In this document: positions 40,446 to 48,800 of the stretch, in pieces | Numbering within the stretch: the first letter of the stretch is position 1 | Layout of the letters: each line of letters opens with the position of its first letter | Assembly: GCA_910583545.1 (NCBI GenBank) | Contig: CAJTXM010000001.1 | Location: 1-64,000, forward strand | Reading direction: 5' to 3' | Source: an uncultured Christensenella sp. | Lineage (GTDB): Bacteria; Bacillota; Clostridia; Christensenellales; Borkfalkiaceae | Length of the DNA stretch: 64,000 bases | Made by a program: the position numbers and the translations under genes | The notes under the pieces: generated by a model | The model's database searches: none | What the model was told of the DNA's origin: nothing | Seen by the model: only the letters and a program-made list of their open reading frames with translations

Positions 40446-40751
40446 ATGTTGAGTAGAACTCCCCAGATAATTGTTACGAGAGCAGTCAATCATCCGTGTG
40501 CCTGTTGCATGTCCGAGAAGGCGTTCCACATCACGGCAGCCAACGGCGGCGGCACGGCGACGGGCATCAGCCTCTGTCGCCAGTGCATGCAGACCGTGCT
40601 GTGGGAAGTGGTCAAGCTGGAAACCGCACCCAACGGGGTAGGGGGATGTGAATCTCTGAGGGTTCTCTCCCTAACAGCGGGGCCGCAACTTCGCACGAAT
40701 TTTCGCAAAATCAAAAATCAAACGTCGAAATCAATTAAATCAAAGCTTTAA
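40446..40751 (+). CDS. Small cysteine-rich phage protein
   Basis: A 101-residue protein. CACCMSEKAF and CRQCMQTVLW pairs suggest one zinc site in the first 60 residues; the tail is basic and low in complexity. It begins 3 bases after the upstream stop and ends before a terminator. The function is unknown. Confidence 0.5.
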   Translation: MLSRTPQIIVTRAVNHPCACCMSEKAFHITAANGGGTATGISLCRQCMQTVLWEVVKLETAPNGVGGCESLRVLSLTAGPQLRTNFRKIKNQTSKSIKSKL

Positions 40752-40758
40752 CGTAGTT

Positions 40759-40784
40759 AAAAGGACGGCAACCGCCGCCCTTTT
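40759..40784 (+). terminator. Terminator before the methyltransferase block
   Basis: AAAGGACGGC pairs with GCCGCCCTTT around AACC and is followed by T residues. AAATCAAA-type short direct repeats surround it (40685-40833). Confidence 0.75.
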
Positions 40785-40843
40785 GATTTCATCAGAAAAA
40801 TCAAAATAATCAAAAATTAGAAAAATCAAAAGCAGGGTAGATA

Positions 40844-41608
40844 ATGCTGACAAACTATATACTAAACACCGATTGTGTAAAGGGAATGTCTATGCTTCCT
40901 GCAAATAGTGTTGATTTGACTATTACCAGCCCACCGTATGATGATTTGAGAAAATACAATGGATACCGCTTTGATTTTGAGACTACCGCTAGGCAGTTAT
41001 ATAGAGTTACCAAGGTGGGTGGCATTGTAGTATGGGTTGTGGGAGATGCAACCAAGAACGGAAGCGAAACGGGTACATCGTTTAAACAAGCACTATTTTT
41101 TAAGGAATGCGGATTTTGTTTGTACGATACGATGATTTATCGAAAGCAGAACTATGTGCCACTTTCGCATAGACGATATGAACAAGAATTTGAGTTTATG
41201 TTCATTTTTAGTAAAGGAAGACCTAAAACCTTTAATCCAATATTGGTTGAATGCAAATACGCTGGAACAACTACTTGGGGGAATTCGACATTTCATAAAA
41301 CTAATGATAGTGGACTGGTTAATTGCGGTGTAAAGAAGATAAATGACTATAAACGGCATGGAAATATTTTTACATACTTAACGGGTAAGGAAAAGCCAAT
41401 CAATGGTAAAAAACATCCTGCGCCGTTCCCTTTACAATTAGTGAAAGACCAAATAAGCACATGGAGCAATATCGATGATATAGTTCTTGATATCTTTATG
41501 GGAAGTGGAACAACGGCTAAGGCTGCTATTGAATTGAAGAGGCAATATATAGGTTTTGAAATTTCGGAAGAATACTGCGAAATGGCAAATCAAAGAATCA
41601 AATTATAA
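40844..41608 (+). CDS. DNA methyltransferase with TSPPY motif
   Basis: A 254-residue protein. TSPPYDDL near residue 28 is the catalytic motif IV of beta-class N4-cytosine or N6-adenine methyltransferases; DIFMGSGTTAKAAIEL near 215 is the SAM-binding motif I, placed after it as in beta-class enzymes. The (S)PPY form suits N4-cytosine methylation. It likely protects phage DNA from host restriction. Confidence 0.85.
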   Translation: MLTNYILNTDCVKGMSMLPANSVDLTITSPPYDDLRKYNGYRFDFETTARQLYRVTKVGGIVVWVVGDATKNGSETGTSFKQALFFKECGFCLYDTMIYRKQNYVPLSHRRYEQEFEFMFIFSKGRPKTFNPILVECKYAGTTTWGNSTFHKTNDSGLVNCGVKKINDYKRHGNIFTYLTGKEKPINGKKHPAPFPLQLVKDQISTWSNIDDIVLDIFMGSGTTAKAAIELKRQYIGFEISEEYCEMANQRIKL

Positions 41609-41618
41609 CGGAGGAAAT

Positions 41619-42116
41619 ATGGCAAGTGGTGGAAGACGCCCTGGCGCAGGACGACCGAAGAAAGCCGCCGCCCAAAAGATACTCGAAGGTAATCCTGGGC
41701 GGCGGCCGATTGAAGTCGTTAACCTAAGCGCAGAAGGGGTAGAGTTGCCAAGCGAACCCCCGTCTTATTTATCAGCCAAGGCAAAGGAAATCTATAAGAC
41801 GGTATATGCTTGGTTGAAGGGCATAGGCTGTACGGCGGGTATTCTGCCGTACAACTTGGAAGAGTACGCATTCTGCAAAGCGCGATGGCTGGAATGCGAA
41901 GATATGAACACCAAGCACGGCTTGCTGGTCAAAGATCCAACTAACGGCAAGGCGATGCCGTCGCCGTTTGTAGCAATGGCACAGCAGTACTTGAAACAGA
42001 CAAACGATGTTTGGAACAAGATATACCTTGTAGTCAGAGAAAGCAAGCTGACGAAGTGGGACGAAAGAAATCCTAATGACGATATTATGGAAAAATTGCT
42101 GAGCGGTGGTTCATGA
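41619..42116 (+). CDS. Small terminase subunit, P27 family
   Basis: About 165 residues from the ATG at 41619, behind GGAGGAAA. The N-terminus (GGRRPGAGRPKK) and the helical core with CKARWLECEDMNTKHG are typical of P27-type small terminases, which recognise phage DNA for packaging. The large subunit is 9 kb downstream instead of adjacent; methyltransferase, MetK and regulator genes separate them. Confidence 0.85.
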   Translation: MASGGRRPGAGRPKKAAAQKILEGNPGRRPIEVVNLSAEGVELPSEPPSYLSAKAKEIYKTVYAWLKGIGCTAGILPYNLEEYAFCKARWLECEDMNTKHGLLVKDPTNGKAMPSPFVAMAQQYLKQTNDVWNKIYLVVRESKLTKWDERNPNDDIMEKLLSGGS

Positions 42117-42796
42117 AAGAGCAAATAATAAGTTCCGTGTCATATCGGCAAGAAGAAATCATATCGAACATTCTCAGGCTGTATGCGCCAAACGGCATCG
42201 ATGCCGACTTAACGTATAGCAAAGGCTTCTTTTATAAGAGCGGCGAAGTTCCGCAACCGAAGTTGAAATTTGACATCGCACCGCAAACAGCGGATACGGT
42301 GAAGGCGGACAGCAGAGCAGTACCGCTAAAAAATGACAGTTGCGGTTGTGTAATGTTTGACCCGCCGTTCCTTGCAACGAAAGGGCAGTCGCTTGCAACG
42401 GATGTCGGGAATCACATCGCTCGACGGTTCGGCGTATTTCCAACAGAGCCAGAGCTGTTTGAATACTACCGACAAAGCATCGCAGAAATTAAACGGATAC
42501 TTAAAGAGAACGGCATTGCAATCATAAAGTGCCAAGACAAAGTATCCAGCAGAAAACAATATATATCGCACAATTACATAATCAACTTGGCTAACGAGAG
42601 CGGGCTGTATTGCGAAGACATTTTTGTACTATTGGCATACAACCGACTGCTCTCATCAAAGCACATAAATCAGAAACACGCAAGGAAGTACCACTCGTAC
42701 TTCCTTGTTTTTCGTAAAAATCAAAAATTAACGAATGCGGTAAGGAGGAACATGGATGGAGGAATACACCGAACAGAATCCGCTACGGCTCATTGA
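42113..42796 (+). CDS. Methyltransferase-like protein with DPPF motif
   Basis: A 227-residue protein. CVMFDPPFLA near residue 82 is a DPPF/Y-type motif and IKRILKENGIAIIKCQDK fits the following strand-helix of SAM methyltransferases. I do not see a clear glycine-rich SAM motif I, so activity is uncertain. It overlaps the small terminase gene by 4 bases and the next methyltransferase by 41. Confidence 0.65.
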   Translation: MKEQIISSVSYRQEEIISNILRLYAPNGIDADLTYSKGFFYKSGEVPQPKLKFDIAPQTADTVKADSRAVPLKNDSCGCVMFDPPFLATKGQSLATDVGNHIARRFGVFPTEPELFEYYRQSIAEIKRILKENGIAIIKCQDKVSSRKQYISHNYIINLANESGLYCEDIFVLLAYNRLLSSKHINQKHARKYHSYFLVFRKNQKLTNAVRRNMDGGIHRTESATAH

Positions 42797-44471
42797 ATTA
42801 TTCGCAGGCATAGGCAGCCAAACCCAGGCACTGACGAATATCGGAGTGCCGCACACGGTAGTCGGCATATCCGAAATTGACAAGTACGCAATTCAAAGCT
42901 ACAAGGCTATGCACGGCGAAGTCACGAATTTCGGGGATATCCGAGAAATCAAATCGCTACCCGGTGCCGACTTGTGGACATATTCGTTCCCGTGTCAGGA
43001 CATCTCGGTAGCGGGTAAAGGTGCGGGCATAAAGGAGGGCACCAGGAGCGGGCTGCTCTTTGAGGTAGAACGGTTATTGATAACCGCATCTGAAAACGGC
43101 AATCTTCCTAAATATTTGCTTTTGGAAAACGTAAAAAACCTTGTGAGTAAGAAATTCAAAGCCGACTTTGACCGTTGGCTTTATTTTTTGTCTTCGTTAG
43201 GATATACGAACTATTGGCAGATTTTGAACGCCAAGGATTACGGAATACCGCAAAACCGTGAACGTGTCTTCTGCGTTTCTATCCGGGGAGAGCATAAGCC
43301 CTTTAAGTTCCCTGAAAAGCGAGAACTCAAACTCCGCTTACGGGATATGATAGACGCGGTCGTCGATGAAAAGTACTATCTCAAAGAAAGCACCATACGC
43401 AGTATAGTCAACTCATCGTTCAACTCCCGACGCGACAGCATAAGGAAGGGCGACGACGTTGCCTATACCATATTGGCGAGGGATTTCAAAGGCCCGCAAT
43501 GCGTCCAGGTGGGAGAGGTCGTCGGGGGGAAATGGGACAAGATGCATGACATCAGCCGTCGTGTTTATGAACCCGACGGCATCTCGCCTACGGTGCATTG
43601 TCAGCAGGGCGGTAATACCGAGCTGAAGATAGCAGAGAACTTTGTACTCGGTGGTGGTGAGGAAGACCCCGTAATTGTGGCGATGCGTGGACGTAATCCT
43701 GACAATCCGTCGGACAGAACGAAGGGCGCACCGCTGGAACAAAGATTGGAAGCCAACGAACAAGGACTTTGCAATTCGCTGAGCACAGTACAGAAAGACA
43801 ATCTTGTGATGGAAAAGAAACGTGGGTCGAAGGAATACGTTGCTCGGCGCTATAAAGAGTTCATCAAAGAAAAAGGGTACATCCCTGAAATGTTTGTAGC
43901 TTATAACAAGCAAGAAGTTGCCGATATCGCCCCGACGATTACTGGTCAATGTTCTTGTCCGTCGGGCAGCTCAGCTGTACTTAGGCTGGAAACCGATGAT
44001 GTCAAAGTGCTTGCGCCGAACAATTGGGGGCATAAGGCTGGCGATGGTACGGCAACCAGGGAGCGTAGAGAAACGGATATCGTTCCCGCGTTGCAAGCGA
44101 ATACGGGGCAGACTCAGCAATCGTACTTAAAAATCAAAGTTGCCACAAAGCAGGGCTATGAGAAAGCAGAGCAGGGCGACTATGTAAACATAACGTTCCC
44201 GAGCAGTAAAACAAAGCGCGGTCGTGTCGGAAGGGGCATTGCGCAAACTCTGACCTGCGGCGACGGAAACGCTATCGTAACGGAGAACGTGCGAATCCGC
44301 AAACTCACGCCGAGAGAGTGCTTGCGGCTTATGGGCTGGAAAGACGAACAAATAGATAAGATAGCCGCAGCCAACGTGAGCGCAACACAGCAGTATCGGC
44401 AAGCAGGCAACGGAATAGTAGTACAAGTCTTGGAGTTTATCTTCAAGGCTTTATTTTTGGGGGAAGTATGA
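42756..44471 (+). CDS. C5-cytosine DNA methyltransferase
   Basis: A 571-residue enzyme. Motif I is LRLIELFAGIGSQTQAL, motif IV SFPCQDISVAG (catalytic Cys), motif VI LLLENVKNL, motif VIII QNRERVFCVS and motif X QAGNGIVVQVLEFIF at the end. The region between VIII and IX is long (about 200-500), so the target recognition domain is extended. It probably masks phage DNA from restriction. It overlaps the next gene by 4 bases. Confidence 0.92.
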   Translation: MEEYTEQNPLRLIELFAGIGSQTQALTNIGVPHTVVGISEIDKYAIQSYKAMHGEVTNFGDIREIKSLPGADLWTYSFPCQDISVAGKGAGIKEGTRSGLLFEVERLLITASENGNLPKYLLLENVKNLVSKKFKADFDRWLYFLSSLGYTNYWQILNAKDYGIPQNRERVFCVSIRGEHKPFKFPEKRELKLRLRDMIDAVVDEKYYLKESTIRSIVNSSFNSRRDSIRKGDDVAYTILARDFKGPQCVQVGEVVGGKWDKMHDISRRVYEPDGISPTVHCQQGGNTELKIAENFVLGGGEEDPVIVAMRGRNPDNPSDRTKGAPLEQRLEANEQGLCNSLSTVQKDNLVMEKKRGSKEYVARRYKEFIKEKGYIPEMFVAYNKQEVADIAPTITGQCSCPSGSSAVLRLETDDVKVLAPNNWGHKAGDGTATRERRETDIVPALQANTGQTQQSYLKIKVATKQGYEKAEQGDYVNITFPSSKTKRGRVGRGIAQTLTCGDGNAIVTENVRIRKLTPRECLRLMGWKDEQIDKIAAANVSATQQYRQAGNGIVVQVLEFIFKALFLGEV

Positions 44472-45172
44472 GATTGTTCCTAGGCGACTGTTTAGAGATT
44501 ATGCCCAGGCTCGATCCTAAATCTGTCGATATGGTTTTATGCGATTTGCCATATGGACGGACGCGAAATAAGTGGGATACACAAATCCCCCTCGACAAAC
44601 TCTGGGCAGAGTTAAAGCGCATAGTAAAAGACAACGGGGTGATAGTTCTATTTGCCCAAACGCCATTCGATAAGCAGCTCGGCAGCAGTAATCCGAAGAT
44701 GCTGAAATACGAGTGGATATGGGTAAAGAAACAAGGAAGCGGTCACCTCAATGCAAAAAAGATGCCGCTCAAACGCCACGAAAATATACTCGTGTTTTAT
44801 AAGAATTTGCCCAAGTACAATCCGCAAATGACAGATGGGAAAGCATACACAGCACAGAGCGGACGAGCGAGTGATAACTACGGCAAGCAGAAATCGACGC
44901 TTACGGTAAATAACGGCACTCGGTATCCGACGAGCATCCTCGAATTTAAGTCAGAGAAAGGAATGCACCCGACGCAAAAGCCAGTTGCATTATGCGAATA
45001 CCTCATAAAGACATATACGGACGAGGGCGACACAGTGTTGGACTGCTGTATGGGTAGCGGCACCACGGGCGTGGCAAGCTGCAAGCTCAAACGAGAGTTT
45101 ATCGGGATAGAAAAAGAACAGCAGTACTTTGACTTGTCCTTGCAACGGATAAGCGAATCAATGGCAAAATAA
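44468..45172 (+). CDS. Beta-class DNA methyltransferase with DLPYG motif
   Basis: A 234-residue protein. CDLPYGRTRNKWD near residue 25 is motif IV ((D)PPY type, here DLPY) and CCMGSGTTGVASCKL near 198 the SAM-binding motif. The order is that of beta-class adenine or N4-cytosine methyltransferases, a size usual for phage enzymes. It is the fourth methyltransferase-type gene in this block. Confidence 0.85.
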   Translation: MRLFLGDCLEIMPRLDPKSVDMVLCDLPYGRTRNKWDTQIPLDKLWAELKRIVKDNGVIVLFAQTPFDKQLGSSNPKMLKYEWIWVKKQGSGHLNAKKMPLKRHENILVFYKNLPKYNPQMTDGKAYTAQSGRASDNYGKQKSTLTVNNGTRYPTSILEFKSEKGMHPTQKPVALCEYLIKTYTDEGDTVLDCCMGSGTTGVASCKLKREFIGIEKEQQYFDLSLQRISESMAK

Positions 45173-45331
45173 AAGCCCCGCTTGCTTGCGGAGCCGAGTA
45201 TTCATTTTTAAGGTAAGCGAGATTGAAAAACTTATTGTTAAAGCTGCGCTAACAGATTCTTGTACTTGGTTCATGGCGAAAGCCAAAAGTGCGGTGATAC
45301 CTAAAAGTTTTAATACAGATTCAATTTTCAT
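45158..45331 (-). CDS. Antisense minigene: small hydrophobic peptide
   Basis: Minus strand. An ATG at 45331 behind a purine-rich GGGGG site opens a 57-residue ORF with a hydrophobic first half (MKIESVLKLLGITALLAFAM). A promoter lies at 45433-45461 and a leader of about 100 bases follows it. A leftward terminator hairpin (45168-45195) lies inside the ORF, as in the minigene at 34656. The stretch 45173-45477 has no credible plus-strand gene. It may be a type I toxin-like or regulatory peptide; evidence is limited. Confidence 0.4.
   Translation of the reverse strand: MKIESVLKLLGITALLAFAMNQVQESVSAALTISFSISLTLKMNTRLRKQAGLLFCH
45168..45195 (-). terminator. Leftward terminator at the methyltransferase end
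   Basis: On the minus strand GCTCCGC...GCGGGGC (one G-U) precedes TTTTATTTT. It would end the antisense minigene transcript. Confidence 0.55.
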
Positions 45332-45432
45332 TTCTCTTAACCCCCTATTATTTATTTCGCCTACCTGTCCTAAAAATGGACTAATGTCGTCTGGTGAACC
45401 GTGGGGGTGCTGACGAAGCCCGGCTCAAATAT

Positions 45433-45461
45433 AGTATAACACAAAACCAAATTACACGCAA
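45433..45461 (-). promoter_or_regulatory. Minus-strand promoter of the hydrophobic minigene
   Basis: On the minus strand TTGCGT and TATACT are 17 bases apart with a TG-extended -10 box. It lies just upstream of the plus-strand gene at 45478. Confidence 0.55.
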
Positions 45462-45477
45462 CTAAAAGGAGGTGTGC

Positions 45478-47352
45478 ATGGAATATATAGCAAGCATCAG
45501 CTATGGAAAAGATAGCTTGGCAATGCTCGAAGTTATATATCAAAACAACTTGCCTCTTGGCCGAATAGTTCACGTGGAAATAATGGCAACGAAAGACATC
45601 CCGGCGGATCTTCCGCCGATGATGGAGTTCAAAGCAAAAGCAGATGCAATCATTTTTCAAAAGTATGGAATACGAGTGGAACATATAACTGCGCCGACAA
45701 CCTATGAGGACGGGTTCTATCATATTTGCAAAGGTAAGAAAAGCCGAAATGCAGGAAAGATATACGGATTCCCGTTGCAGAAAGGCAATTGGTGCAACTC
45801 CAGGCTCAAACAATCCGTGCTTGAAAAGGTACAGAAAAATGCAATCGTGTATATCGGCATAGCGGTAGACGAACCGAAACGCTTTCACAATCTCACCGAA
45901 ACAAAGAGAAGTCCTCTCGTTGAATATGATTGGACGGAAAAGATGTGCAGGGATTGGTGCAAGGAAAACGATTTGCTTTCACCGATATATACACAATCAT
46001 TACGCGGCGGATGCTGGTTCTGCCATAACCAAGGCATTAATCAGCTCCGCAAACTGCGCAAAAATTATCCAGACCTATGGATGCTACTTTTGAAATGGGA
46101 CAAAGACAGCCCCGTGTCATTTAAGGCGGACGGTCATACGGTTATGGATTATGAAAAGAGATTTCAAATGGAATCGACAGCGAAAGTGCCGATAGGCAGA
46201 ACATTCAAATGGGAAATGACGGAGGATAATAAAATGACAATCAGAACTTACACGGCGGAATCCGTAACGTGCGGACACCCCGATAAACTTGCAGACCTTA
46301 TTGCGGACAGCATTCTCGATGAGTGCTTGGAACAGGACGAGAACAGCAGGGTTGCCTGCGAGGTAATGCTGGCGCATAATAAATGCTTTATAAGCGGAGA
46401 GATAACGACAACCGCCGAGGTGGACTATGAGTACATCGCCCGTTCGGTAATTGCGCAGGTGGGCTATGACCCCAGCAGCATCGAGGTGGAAATCCGCATT
46501 CACAATCAAAGTTCGGATATCGCCGCAGCCGTGAACGGAAAAGAGCAGGGGGCAGGCGACCAAGGTATCGTTTACGGTTATGCTACGGACGAAACGCTCA
46601 ACTATATGCCTCTGCCCGTTGAGCTTGCGCACCGTTTAACCAACCGCCTTGAGGAATGCAGACACAACAATATTATTCTTGGACTGCGCCCGGACGGAAA
46701 AAGTCAGGTATCAATTCAGTACCGTGGCGACAGATTCGATAAGATAACTTCGGTCGTGATATCTGCGCAACATGACGAAAACAAAGACCTCACAGAGCTG
46801 ACTGCAGAAATCAGAGAAAAGGTGATCGGCAAAGAACTGAAAGAATACGACCTTACGGATGCGGAAATTCTCATCAATCCGTCGGGTCGTTTCGTTATTG
46901 GCGGATTCGAGGCGGATACGGGGCTTACAGGTCGCAAGTTGATGGTTGATACTTACGGCGGAATTGCGCATCACGGTGGCGGAGCATTAAGCGGGAAAGA
47001 TGCCAGCAAGGTAGACCGTAGCGGAGCTTACTTTGCACGGTATATTGCAAAGAATATCGTTGCCGCCGGGCTTGCCGAAAAGTGCGAAGTTGCACTTTCT
47101 TATGCAATCGGTGTCCCCAGACCTACGGCAATTGACATAAACACTTTTTATACCTCGACGGTCAATGAACGGCTCATCGCAAAGGCGGTGGAGAAGGTAT
47201 TTGACCTGTCGGTCGTAGGAACAATTGAGAAACTCGATCTTCGTCGCCCCGTATTTTCTCAGACCGCTGTAGGCGGACATTTCGGTAAAAACTTCTTTGC
47301 TTGGGAGAATACCGATAAAACGGAGGCGTTAAATGGAGCAATCAAAGCGTGA
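45478..47352 (+). CDS. PAPS-reductase-like domain in one frame with SAM synthetase
   Basis: A 624-residue open frame from ATG 45478 (GGAGG just upstream). Residues 1-250 belong to the PAPS reductase/adenine-nucleotide alpha-hydrolase group: SISYGKDSLAMLE is the PP-loop, and CWFCHNQG a later cysteine pair. Phage versions of unknown substrate are common. From residue 253 the frame continues, with no stop, into a complete SAM synthetase. A ribosome site and ATG at the junction suggest two genes that lost a stop codon between them, or a true fusion enzyme. Neighbouring methyltransferases would consume the SAM. Confidence 0.75.
   Translation: MEYIASISYGKDSLAMLEVIYQNNLPLGRIVHVEIMATKDIPADLPPMMEFKAKADAIIFQKYGIRVEHITAPTTYEDGFYHICKGKKSRNAGKIYGFPLQKGNWCNSRLKQSVLEKVQKNAIVYIGIAVDEPKRFHNLTETKRSPLVEYDWTEKMCRDWCKENDLLSPIYTQSLRGGCWFCHNQGINQLRKLRKNYPDLWMLLLKWDKDSPVSFKADGHTVMDYEKRFQMESTAKVPIGRTFKWEMTEDNKMTIRTYTAESVTCGHPDKLADLIADSILDECLEQDENSRVACEVMLAHNKCFISGEITTTAEVDYEYIARSVIAQVGYDPSSIEVEIRIHNQSSDIAAAVNGKEQGAGDQGIVYGYATDETLNYMPLPVELAHRLTNRLEECRHNNIILGLRPDGKSQVSIQYRGDRFDKITSVVISAQHDENKDLTELTAEIREKVIGKELKEYDLTDAEILINPSGRFVIGGFEADTGLTGRKLMVDTYGGIAHHGGGALSGKDASKVDRSGAYFARYIAKNIVAAGLAEKCEVALSYAIGVPRPTAIDINTFYTSTVNERLIAKAVEKVFDLSVVGTIEKLDLRRPVFSQTAVGGHFGKNFFAWENTDKTEALNGAIKA
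46234..47352 (+). CDS. metK: S-adenosylmethionine synthetase, internal start
   Basis: The ATG at 46234 follows GGAGGATAATAAA, so a separate 372-residue MetK is likely. It makes SAM from methionine and ATP. GHPDKLAD, GAGDQGIVYGYA (ATP-binding signature) and GGGALSGKDASKVDRSGAY (P-loop-like signature) are intact and the length is near that of bacterial enzymes. A phage MetK beside four methyltransferase genes suggests it boosts SAM supply for DNA methylation. It overlaps the sigma-factor gene by 20 bases. Confidence 0.85.
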   Translation: MTIRTYTAESVTCGHPDKLADLIADSILDECLEQDENSRVACEVMLAHNKCFISGEITTTAEVDYEYIARSVIAQVGYDPSSIEVEIRIHNQSSDIAAAVNGKEQGAGDQGIVYGYATDETLNYMPLPVELAHRLTNRLEECRHNNIILGLRPDGKSQVSIQYRGDRFDKITSVVISAQHDENKDLTELTAEIREKVIGKELKEYDLTDAEILINPSGRFVIGGFEADTGLTGRKLMVDTYGGIAHHGGGALSGKDASKVDRSGAYFARYIAKNIVAAGLAEKCEVALSYAIGVPRPTAIDINTFYTSTVNERLIAKAVEKVFDLSVVGTIEKLDLRRPVFSQTAVGGHFGKNFFAWENTDKTEALNGAIKA

Positions 47353-47866
47353 TAAGCTGATACTTGATAATCAGCGTCTTGTTTATTATTTGTTTGAGCA
47401 GTTGTCGAAGACGGATATCGTTAAAAGCAATAAGGATGATATCGTGTCCGAAGGTATGCTGGGGCTCATCAAAGCCGCTGATACTTTCGACGAAACTAAA
47501 GGCTATCAATTTTGTACTTATGCCGGGCTGTGTATCCGCAATGCAATGCTGATGTACATACGCAAATTAAATAAACATTGGAATAAGGAAATCTCACTAT
47601 ATGCTTCCGTTGGGGAAGACAGCGACGGCAATCAGATTTGTTATGCGGATATCATTCGAAGCGATGCCGAGGACTTTTTTGACAGTTACAATAAGGTATT
47701 GGTCAAAGAGCGCATCGACAAGCTCTCCGAAAGAGATAAGGAGATAATTCATGCATACTTGTGGGGGTATAAGCAAAAAGAAATCGCCGCAATGATAGGG
47801 GTTCAACAATCCTCCATCTCACGGCGAATAAAACGCATTAAGAAAAAACTAAAATCAGAAAGTTAG
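47333..47866 (+). CDS. Phage-encoded sigma-70 family factor
   Basis: A 177-residue protein. Region 2 is seen in NQRLVYYLFEQLS, EGMLGLIKAADTF, TYAGLCIRNAMLMYIR and region 4 in LSERDKEIIHAYLWGYKQKE, IAAMIGVQQSSISRRIKRI. There is no region 1 or 3, so it is like small alternative or sporulation-type sigmas. It is the best candidate in the window to read the twelve GGGCTC-N16-TATNNT promoters between 39.5 and 60 kb; that link is inference. It converges on the repressor gene with a 4-base overlap. Confidence 0.85.
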   Translation: MEQSKRDKLILDNQRLVYYLFEQLSKTDIVKSNKDDIVSEGMLGLIKAADTFDETKGYQFCTYAGLCIRNAMLMYIRKLNKHWNKEISLYASVGEDSDGNQICYADIIRSDAEDFFDSYNKVLVKERIDKLSERDKEIIHAYLWGYKQKEIAAMIGVQQSSISRRIKRIKKKLKSES

Positions 47867-48306
47867 AGTTTCGTTCTACCGATGATAAAGTCTACGGTAC
47901 AGCCAAAGCCATCCGCCAGCATCACTACACAATCAAGTGTAGGTGCATGCGTGCCGTTCTTCCATTCATAAAACCGAGAACTCGTGATGTGGGCAGTTTT
48001 ATAAATATGCCACCACGGGCAATTGAAATGCTCTTTCAGAACTTTTAGTTGTTCTGAGAAAGGTGGACAAGGATAAAAAGTGGTGGAATAATTTTCCTGC
48101 TCTCGTCCCAATAGAAAGTCAGTAGTGCAGTTAAAGTAATCCGCTAGCTTAACCAGGCTCTCAACGGATGGGGTACGCTTGCCGCGTAAATAACGCATAA
48201 CATTGGTCGGGTCAATACCGACAGCTTTTGCTAATTGCGTTGCGTTCAATTCTCGCTCAAACATGAGCGAATCAAGTACTTCAGAGAGTTTCGACAAATT
48301 ATCCAT
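47863..48306 (-). CDS. Phage repressor with two XRE helix-turn-helix domains
   Basis: A 147-residue protein on the minus strand. Residues ~8-66 are an XRE HTH (LNATQLAKAVGIDPTNVMRY, ending FLLGRE) and residues ~85-145 a second copy (AHITSSRFYEWKNGTHAPTL, ending FIIGRT). There is no peptidase or oligomer domain. Divergent transcription from 48441 and the dyad between them point to a lysogeny-type switch. Confidence 0.8.
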   Translation of the reverse strand: MDNLSKLSEVLDSLMFERELNATQLAKAVGIDPTNVMRYLRGKRTPSVESLVKLADYFNCTTDFLLGREQENYSTTFYPCPPFSEQLKVLKEHFNCPWWHIYKTAHITSSRFYEWKNGTHAPTLDCVVMLADGFGCTVDFIIGRTKL

Positions 48307-48333
48307 AAAATAGACCTCATTCTACATTTTATT

Positions 48334-48381
48334 CTCTCCCATATCGGCAGATTTTAGTTGCAACCTGCCCCGTCGGGAGAG
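48334..48381. promoter_or_regulatory. Operator dyad between repressor and divergent gene
   Basis: CTCTCCC...GGCAG (48334-48350) and CTGCC...GGGAGAG (48365-48381) are inverted copies around TTTTAGTTGCAAC. The -35 box TTGCAA sits in the middle and the -10 box begins at the right edge, so a bound repressor would cover the promoter. Confidence 0.6.
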
Positions 48382-48387
48382 TATAAT
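48358..48387 (+). promoter_or_regulatory. Promoter of the gene divergent from the repressor
   Basis: TTGCAA and TATAAT are 18 bases apart, embedded in the operator dyad. Confidence 0.65.
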
Positions 48388-48440
48388 AGAGGTACACTTA
48401 TAGCGCGCAAAAAGTGAATAATTTTATTGGAGTTAAGGCT

Positions 48441-48656
48441 ATGAAGAGAGTACCTAACGATTACACCGAAGAAGAAAATGAAGAGATGAATGGCGCTGTT
48501 CGGGAGGAAAAAATCTTTCCGCACGATTTGGCAATGCAGATATTCCCGTTATTAGATGATTATTTTATCGGCACATTTGCAAAGAACTCAAAAGGCATAT
48601 TGATGAAGATGGAAAACGGGCAGGTGTTCCAGCTTAAAGTTGAGGAGATTGCATGA
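48441..48656 (+). CDS. Small acidic phage protein next to repressor
   Basis: About 71 residues from the ATG at 48441; a GGAG site lies before it, and the upstream in-frame GTG has none. The N-terminus is acidic (DYTEEENEEMNG), the C-terminus beta-rich. The position opposite the repressor suggests an early or anti-repressor-like role; nothing in the sequence proves this. Confidence 0.5.
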   Translation: MKRVPNDYTEEENEEMNGAVREEKIFPHDLAMQIFPLLDDYFIGTFAKNSKGILMKMENGQVFQLKVEEIA

Positions 48657-48670
48657 TATAAGCCGAATAG

Positions 48671-48703
48671 AAAAAACCGCCGCAATAAAGGCTTGTCGGC
48701 GGT
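48671..48703 (-). terminator. Leftward hairpin with U tail in gap
   Basis: ACCGCCG/CGGCGGT with a 14-base loop, followed by six T when read leftward. No minus-strand gene is visible upstream of it. The rest of 48657-48800 holds nothing I can name. Confidence 0.3.
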
Positions 48704-48800
48704 GGAAGAAATCATCGTATTAATTATATCAAATTGATAAAATCACAGAAAGGAAAAGAATAGCGAAAGCTGACTGATTTTATCGAAAGCGGAGAATAAT

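Noticed and set aside
45186..45413. Plus-strand ORF of 75 codons after the methyltransferase cluster
   Set aside because: It has no ribosome site and lies opposite a minus-strand unit with promoter and ribosome site; treated as a shadow.
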